Of a stretch of 38,177 nucleotides of DNA, positions 33,800 to 38,177 are shown piece by piece. Source of the DNA: Novosphingobium sp. (lineage in GTDB: Bacteria; Pseudomonadota; Alphaproteobacteria; Sphingomonadales; Sphingomonadaceae); NCBI GenBank assembly GCA_020446505.1, contig JAGREN010000020.1, positions 1 through 38,177 of the forward strand, given 5' to 3'. The translations under genes were made by a program, and so were the position numbers. The notes beneath the pieces are model-generated. The model saw only the letters and a program-made list of their open reading frames with translations. It ran no database searches and was not told where the DNA came from. Within the stretch, counting starts at the first letter, position 1. Every line of letters starts with the position of its first letter.

Positions 33800-34812
33800 G
33801 CCGCCAGCCGTTGCCGCCATGGAGCGTAGAATTCGGCAAGCATGGCCTTCACCTCGTCCGCATCGTCGATGAAGTTGACTCGGTTGCGGAACTCGGCCGA
33901 TCCGGCGAGGCCCTTGGTGTACCAGCCGAGATGCTTGCGCGCGATGCGGGTGCCGACCTCGCGACCATAATGCGAGAGCATGGCATCGTAGTGCTCGATC
34001 AGGACCGCGTACTGTTCGTCCATCGAGGGATCGGCCAGACGCTCGCCGGTTTGCAACCAGTGCATGACCTGCCCCAACAGCCACGGCTTGCCATAGGCTC
34101 CGCGTCCGATCATCAGACCGTCCGCGCCGGATTGCTCGATGGCAGTGGCGCAGTCCTCGATGGTGCAGATGTCGCCGTTGACCACGACCGGCAGGTCCAC
34201 GGCCTCCTTGACCCGGCGCACGAAACCCCAGTCGGCATGGCCCTTGTACATCTGGTTGCGGGTCCGCCCGTGGACGGTAATCATCTTCGCGCCGAGGTCT
34301 TGCGCGATACGGGCCAGCTCCGGCGCGTTGAGGCTGTCATGATCCCAGCCCATGCGCATCTTTACCGTGACCGGCACGTCGACTGCCTTGACGCAGGCCT
34401 CGATCAGGCTGGCGGCCAGCTTGAGGTCGCGCATAAGCGCAGAACCCGCTTCGCCGTTGGTGACCTTGCGGACAGGACAACCCATGTTGATGTCGACAAT
34501 CGCCGCGCCTTTGTCGGCGCTCAGCTTTGCCGCTTCGGCCATCTGCGCGGGTTCGCAACCGACCAGCTGCATCGAGACCGGCTCTTCCGACAGGTCCCAT
34601 GCGGCCTTCTGGATAGACTGGCGCGTCTCTCGAATCGCGGCAGGGCTGGCGATCATCTCTGTGACGTTGAGGCCCGAGCCATAGCGCCGGACCAGCCGCC
34701 GGAACGGCATGTCGGTCACGCCCGTCATCGGCGCGAGCACGACGGGTTCCGGGATCGTTACCGGACCGACCGCAATGGGCGCCAGAGTGGGAGGAGTGGG
34801 AGCGTCAGTCAT
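33796..34812 (-). CDS. dusB: tRNA-dihydrouridine synthase (NifR3/DusB type)
   Basis: The 338-residue FMN enzyme reduces uridines of tRNA to dihydrouridine. It shows [22 protein letters not shown], the catalytic Cys in [30 protein letters not shown] and NGDICT, and [13 protein letters not shown] for FMN phosphate. It heads the ntrBC operon, as nifR3 does in Rhodobacter, Azospirillum and rhizobia. ATG 34812 is preferred over the open frame to 34962. The gene is divergent from ispDF with a 71-bp promoter region. Confidence 0.96.
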   Translation of the reverse strand: MTDAPTPPTLAPIAVGPVTIPEPVVLAPMTGVTDMPFRRLVRRYGSGLNVTEMIASPAAIRETRQSIQKAAWDLSEEPVSMQLVGCEPAQMAEAAKLSADKGAAIVDINMGCPVRKVTNGEAGSALMRDLKLAASLIEACVKAVDVPVTVKMRMGWDHDSLNAPELARIAQDLGAKMITVHGRTRNQMYKGHADWGFVRRVKEAVDLPVVVNGDICTIEDCATAIEQSGADGLMIGRGAYGKPWLLGQVMHWLQTGERLADPSMDEQYAVLIEHYDAMLSHYGREVGTRIARKHLGWYTKGLAGSAEFRNRVNFIDDADEVKAMLAEFYAPWRQRLAA

Positions 34813-34883
34813 GCCTGTGCCTAAAAAACAGGCGGCACATAGGGAATTGCCCTCGCAACGGCAAGAGATTAGCGCCGGGCACG

Positions 34884-36032
34884 ATGACTGCCATCCCTCC
34901 CCCCCCTCGCGTCTCCGCCGTGATTGTCGCTGCCGGACAGGGCTTGCGTGCGGGCCAGCCACTGCCGAAACAGTTCGCCAGGTGGCGCGGAAAGCCCGTC
35001 ATCCGCCACAGCGCAGAGGCGCTGGCTGCTGCGGGAGTGACGCCGATCGTCGCCGTCATTCCCGAGCGAGCCGAGGAAATCGCTGCCGAGGCACTGGCGG
35101 GGATCGATGGCGTTCTGTTCGTGACGGGCGGCGCAACCCGCCAGCAGTCGGTCCGCGCGGGACTGGAGGCTCTGGAGAAATCGCAGGCCGATGTGGTGCT
35201 GATCCACGATGCCGCACGGCCGGGTTTATCTATCGCCGTCATCGACCGTCTTGTGGCTGCTCTGGCGCACGCCGAGGCTGCCATTCCGGTGCTGCCAGTC
35301 GTCGACAGCATGATATGCGCGGCGGGTGGAAAGATGGGCGAGCCTGCCGCGCGTGAGAATTTGAGGCGGGTCCAGACTCCGCAGGCGTTCCGCTATCCGT
35401 CGATCCTTTCTGCACATCGTTCATGGCAGGGTGAAGCGACGGCCGGTGACGATGCGCAGGTCGCACAGGCAGCCGGTATCGACGTAACTCTGGTCGAAGG
35501 AGACGAGGCCTTGCACAAGCTGACCTTCGCATCGGATTTCGATACGCGCTCATCCCCTGTGCGGGTCGGCTTTGGTTACGACGTTCACCGCCTTGCCGAA
35601 GGCGAGGAGCTTTGGCTGTGCGGTGTGCGCATCGAGCATGACAGGGGGCTGTCAGGGCACAGCGATGCCGACGTTGCGATCCACGCGCTTGTCGATGCCA
35701 TTCTCGGAGCGGCTGCGGCTGGCGATATCGGCCAGCATTTTCCGCCCGGCGATCCGCAATGGCGTGGTGCTTCGTCGGACATCTTTCTTGGGCGGGCGAT
35801 GGAGATCGCAGGGCTCGCCGGATACACGCTTGGCAATGCCGACGTGACGATCGTTTGCGAAGCCCCGAAGATCGGCCCGCACCGCGAAACCATGCGCGAA
35901 CGGTTGGCAGCGATTCTTGGCGTTGACAACGAAGCAGTAAGCGTGAAGGCCACGACTACTGAAAAGCTCGGCCCCATGGGGCGCGGCGAGGGAATCGCCG
36001 CTCAGGCCGTGGTCAGCCTCATTCGATACTAG
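34884..36032 (+). CDS. ispDF: Bifunctional MEP cytidylyltransferase / MECDP synthase
   Basis: The 382-residue fusion catalyses two steps of the MEP isoprenoid pathway. The IspD half (about 9-220) has [28 protein letters not shown] (82-90) and HDAARP (109-114). The IspF half (about 226-382) has metal ligands D233 and H235 (GFGYDVHRL), [19 protein letters not shown] and TTTEKLG. The fused form is common in alphaproteobacteria; IspE, which acts between the two, is encoded elsewhere. The secreted-protein gene follows after 4 nt. Confidence 0.97.
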   Translation: MTAIPPPPRVSAVIVAAGQGLRAGQPLPKQFARWRGKPVIRHSAEALAAAGVTPIVAVIPERAEEIAAEALAGIDGVLFVTGGATRQQSVRAGLEALEKSQADVVLIHDAARPGLSIAVIDRLVAALAHAEAAIPVLPVVDSMICAAGGKMGEPAARENLRRVQTPQAFRYPSILSAHRSWQGEATAGDDAQVAQAAGIDVTLVEGDEALHKLTFASDFDTRSSPVRVGFGYDVHRLAEGEELWLCGVRIEHDRGLSGHSDADVAIHALVDAILGAAAAGDIGQHFPPGDPQWRGASSDIFLGRAMEIAGLAGYTLGNADVTIVCEAPKIGPHRETMRERLAAILGVDNEAVSVKATTTEKLGPMGRGEGIAAQAVVSLIRY

Positions 36033-36036
36033 GGAC

Positions 36037-36570
36037 ATGACGATGCGATTTCCCGCCATTCTTGCCGCCGCTGCGTTCGCCTGCCAGCCGACTCTTGCCA
36101 GCGCGCAGGACACTGCCTGCCTCACTTCAAAGCAGGCAGGCTCGCTTGCCAGTTACGCCCTGCCGAGCGTCATTTCCGGCGCGACCAAGCGCTGCTCGAC
36201 AAGTCTTTCTGACAAGTCCTACCTGAAATCGAGCGGATCGGCGCTGGCTAAGCGATACTCGGTGCGCAAGGACGAAAACTGGCCTGCCGCGAAATCGGCA
36301 TTTCTTGCCATGAGCAAGGGCAAGGACGGCGCGGACAAGGTCTTTTCCCAGCTTCCTGACGACTCGCTGAAAGAGATGGTCGATGTCGTGATCGAGGGGC
36401 TCGTCACGCAGGAAATCCCCGTCGAGGAATGCAGCAAGATCGACAATTTCGTGCGCGTGCTGTCTCCCCTTCCGCCAGAGAATACGGCCGAACTCGTCGT
36501 ACTGCTCGTCGGCCTCGCGCCCGCAGCCAAGGCGAAGAAGCCCGGCAAACTTTCGATCTGCGAGGTGTGA
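36037..36570 (+). CDS. Secreted Cys-containing protein of unknown function
   Basis: The 177-residue product has a signal peptide (cleavage near ASA/QDT, 23/24). The mature part has four Cys (near residues 28, 53, 139 and 175), enough for two disulfide bonds, and is predicted mostly helical. I do not recognise a family. It lies 4 nt after ispDF and 5 nt before pncC, so it is co-transcribed with them. A second ATG at 36043 is possible. Confidence 0.8.
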   Translation: MTMRFPAILAAAAFACQPTLASAQDTACLTSKQAGSLASYALPSVISGATKRCSTSLSDKSYLKSSGSALAKRYSVRKDENWPAAKSAFLAMSKGKDGADKVFSQLPDDSLKEMVDVVIEGLVTQEIPVEECSKIDNFVRVLSPLPPENTAELVVLLVGLAPAAKAKKPGKLSICEV

Positions 36571-36575
36571 AGCCG

Positions 36576-37070
36576 ATGGATTCGATCCTGCCGGATGATG
36601 TCCTCGCCTTGGCCCGCCGGGTCGTGGAGGAAAATGCGAAGATCGGCCGTAAGGTTGCCGTGGCGGAAAGCTGCACGGGCGGTCTGGTCAGCGCGGCAAT
36701 CACCGAGATTCCCGGTTCTTCCGCCGTTCTCGACCGCGGCTTCGTAACCTATTCGAACGAGGCCAAGCAGCAGCTGCTTGGCGTGCCGGAAGACATCCTC
36801 GAGGCTTTTGGTGCGGTTTCGGCCGCAACGGTCTGGTCGATGGCGCAAGGCGCGATCAAGCACAGCGATGCAGACGTAGCCGTTGCGATCAGTGGGGTTG
36901 CCGGCCCGGATGGTGGCACAGAACTGAAACCCGTCGGCACGGTGGTCTTCGCGAAGGCCGAGCGCGGCGAGGAGGAAGTGAACGCGGAAGAACGCCGTTT
37001 CCCCGATGAGGGGCGTGGCGACATCCGCTACAGGGCGCTGCTGGTCGCGCTGGAGCTCTTGCTGCCGTAA
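36576..37070 (+). CDS. pncC: Nicotinamide-nucleotide amidohydrolase (CinA C-terminal domain)
   Basis: The 164-residue enzyme deamidates NMN to NaMN in the NAD salvage pathway. It shows VAESCTGGLVSAAIT with catalytic S32, GFVTYSNEAKQQLLGV, and ISGVAGPDGGTELKPVGTVVFA. It is the stand-alone CinA C-terminal domain without the N-terminal molybdopterin-binding-like half. Its last 43 bp overlap the 3' end of the RatA-like gene on the opposite strand. Confidence 0.94.
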   Translation: MDSILPDDVLALARRVVEENAKIGRKVAVAESCTGGLVSAAITEIPGSSAVLDRGFVTYSNEAKQQLLGVPEDILEAFGAVSAATVWSMAQGAIKHSDADVAVAISGVAGPDGGTELKPVGTVVFAKAERGEEEVNAEERRFPDEGRGDIRYRALLVALELLLP

Positions 37071-37492
37071 AGTTCTTCTGCCCGCGTTTCGAACGCGGCC
37101 ACCATCTTGCGGAAGGCCTTGTCGAAATACTGGCCTGCCATCTTTTCGAACAGGGCGCTGCGAAACTCGAATTCGACGTGGAAGTCCACTTCACACAGGT
37201 CCGGGCCGAGTGGGCGGAATTTCCAGTGATTGTCGAGGTCCTTCAGCGGCCCGTCGATGTAGTGAACGCGAATCTCCTCGGGGCGCTGCTTGATGACGCG
37301 GGAAGCGAATTTCTCGCGCAGTGCCTTGAAGCCGACCAGCATGTCGGCGATCATTTCGTGCCCGTCGTCGGAACGGACCCTGGTCGCGATTACCCAGGGC
37401 AGGAATTCGCCGTATCTGCCGACATCGGCGACGAGGTCGTACATCTGCTCGGCGCTGTAGGGCAGGACGCGGGTTTCCTGAATGCCGGGCAT
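37028..37492 (-). CDS. RatA/COQ10-type START-like protein
   Basis: The 154-residue protein is a polyketide-cyclase/START-fold protein. It has the family pattern PYSAEQMYDLVADVGRYGEFLPW, followed by LVGFKALREKFASRV and the C-terminal helix FEKMAGQYFDKAFRKMVAAFE. Eukaryotic COQ10 binds coenzyme Q; E. coli RatA has been described as a toxin acting on ribosomes. In alphaproteobacteria a ubiquinone-binding role is more likely. The ATG overlaps the lipA stop (TGATG), so it is translated with lipA. Confidence 0.92.
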   Translation of the reverse strand: MPGIQETRVLPYSAEQMYDLVADVGRYGEFLPWVIATRVRSDDGHEMIADMLVGFKALREKFASRVIKQRPEEIRVHYIDGPLKDLDNHWKFRPLGPDLCEVDFHVEFEFRSALFEKMAGQYFDKAFRKMVAAFETRAEELYGSKSSSATSSAL

Positions 37493-38177
37493 CAGGCCTT
37501 CGCCCTGGCCAGCTTTGCCTCACGCGCAGCGCGCATTTCGGCGAAGTCCTTGTCGGCGTGGTAGCTCGAGCGCGTCAGCGGCGATGACGCCACCTGAAGG
37601 AAGCCTTTCGCGCGAGCGATGGCGCCATAGGCATCGAAGGCCTTGGGCGTGACGTATTCAACCACTTCGGCGTGCTTGGGTGTCGGGCGCAGGTATTGGC
37701 CCATCGTCAGGAAGTCGATGTCGGCGCAGCGCATGTCGTCCATGACCTGATGGACCTCGAGCCGCTGTTCGCCGAGACCGAGCATGATCCCGGACTTGGT
37801 GAAGATTGACGGATCATGCCGCTTCACTTCCTCCAGCAGCCGCAGCGAGGCGTAGTAGCGCGCGCCCGGCCTGATCGTGGGATAGAGCCGGGGCACGGTT
37901 TCGAGGTTGTGGTTATAGACATCGGGCCGCGCCGTGACGATCGCCTCGACCGCGGCACGCATCTTGCCGCGAAAATCAGGCGTGAGGATCTCGATGGTCG
38001 TGCCCGGCGTCGTGCGGCGCAGTTCCTGGATCACTTTCACGAATTGCCCTGCCCCGCCGTCCGGCAGATCGTCCCGGTCGACGGAGGTAATGACGATGTG
38101 TTCGAGGCCAAGCTCGGCCGCCGCTTCGGCAACGTGCGCCGGTTCCAGCAGGTCGACCTTGCCGGGCATGCCGGTCT
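37492..38177 (-). CDS. lipA: Lipoyl synthase, C-terminal part (5' end outside window)
   Basis: The 228-residue fragment of the radical-SAM enzyme inserts two sulfur atoms into octanoyl groups of dehydrogenase subunits. It shows [49 protein letters not shown] and [18 protein letters not shown]. The two Fe-S cluster Cys motifs lie beyond the window end. The frame reads through to base 38177. The C-terminal [12 protein letters not shown] contains the conserved Ser ligand of the auxiliary cluster. Confidence 0.96.
   Translation of the reverse strand, partial: TGMPGKVDLLEPAHVAEAAAELGLEHIVITSVDRDDLPDGGAGQFVKVIQELRRTTPGTTIEILTPDFRGKMRAAVEAIVTARPDVYNHNLETVPRLYPTIRPGARYYASLRLLEEVKRHDPSIFTKSGIMLGLGEQRLEVHQVMDDMRCADIDFLTMGQYLRPTPKHAEVVEYVTPKAFDAYGAIARAKGFLQVASSPLTRSSYHADKDFAEMRAAREAKLARAKA

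Overview
The window is chromosomal DNA from an alphaproteobacterium, most likely order Sphingomonadales (Novosphingobium/Erythrobacter-like). Evidence: high G+C, a TonB-dependent receptor, a dus(nifR3)-ntrB-ntrC-ntrY-ntrX-hfq-hflX gene order, a fused ispDF gene, and an hfq gene encoding two Sm domains, an arrangement reported before from Novosphingobium. There is no transposase, integrase, CRISPR array or rRNA. One tRNA-Ser(UGA) gene is present. Almost every base is coding and many neighbours overlap by 1-17 nt.

Left arm (1-4747): the 3' part of a TonB-dependent receptor with a strong terminator, then a three-gene set encoding a VirB1-like lytic transglycosylase, a VirB9/TrbG-like protein and a VirB10/TrbI-like protein. 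No type IV secretion ATPase, VirB8 or VirB6 is nearby. The VirB10 copy is missing most of the 'antenna' segment that forms the outer-membrane pore in the canonical protein.

4760-7951: a small catabolic-looking group of an amidohydrolase, a luciferase-like (LLM) flavin oxidoreductase and a phytanoyl-CoA dioxygenase family protein.

8345-16346: the most interesting block. A cellulose-synthase-like GT2 glycosyltransferase without a PilZ domain and a 58-aa membrane protein face a complete partner-switching module (RsbW-like kinase, STAS antagonist, REC-PP2C phosphatase). This module is divergent from a BcsS-like outer-membrane protein, a CHASE3-PAS hybrid histidine kinase, a stand-alone receiver and an Hpt protein. 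I propose that this is an exopolysaccharide system controlled by a phosphorelay plus partner switching rather than by c-di-GMP binding to the synthase.

16409-25532: tRNA-Ser, then a cell-wall/replication/translation run: MltB-type transglycosylase, RlpA-like SPOR protein lacking the catalytic Asp, D,D-carboxypeptidase, tmk, holB, metG, tatD, a PhnP-like metallo-hydrolase, a 50-aa membrane protein, and mazG behind an AT-rich palindrome.

25509-34812 (minus strand): dus, ntrB, ntrC, ntrY, ntrX, tandem hfq and hflX, the nitrogen-control and RNA-regulation region. hflX has no ATG/GTG/TTG codon at its expected beginning; an ATT codon fits best.

34884-38177: ispDF, a secreted Cys-containing protein and pncC on the plus strand, converging with a RatA/COQ10-type protein and lipA (cut by the window end) on the minus strand.
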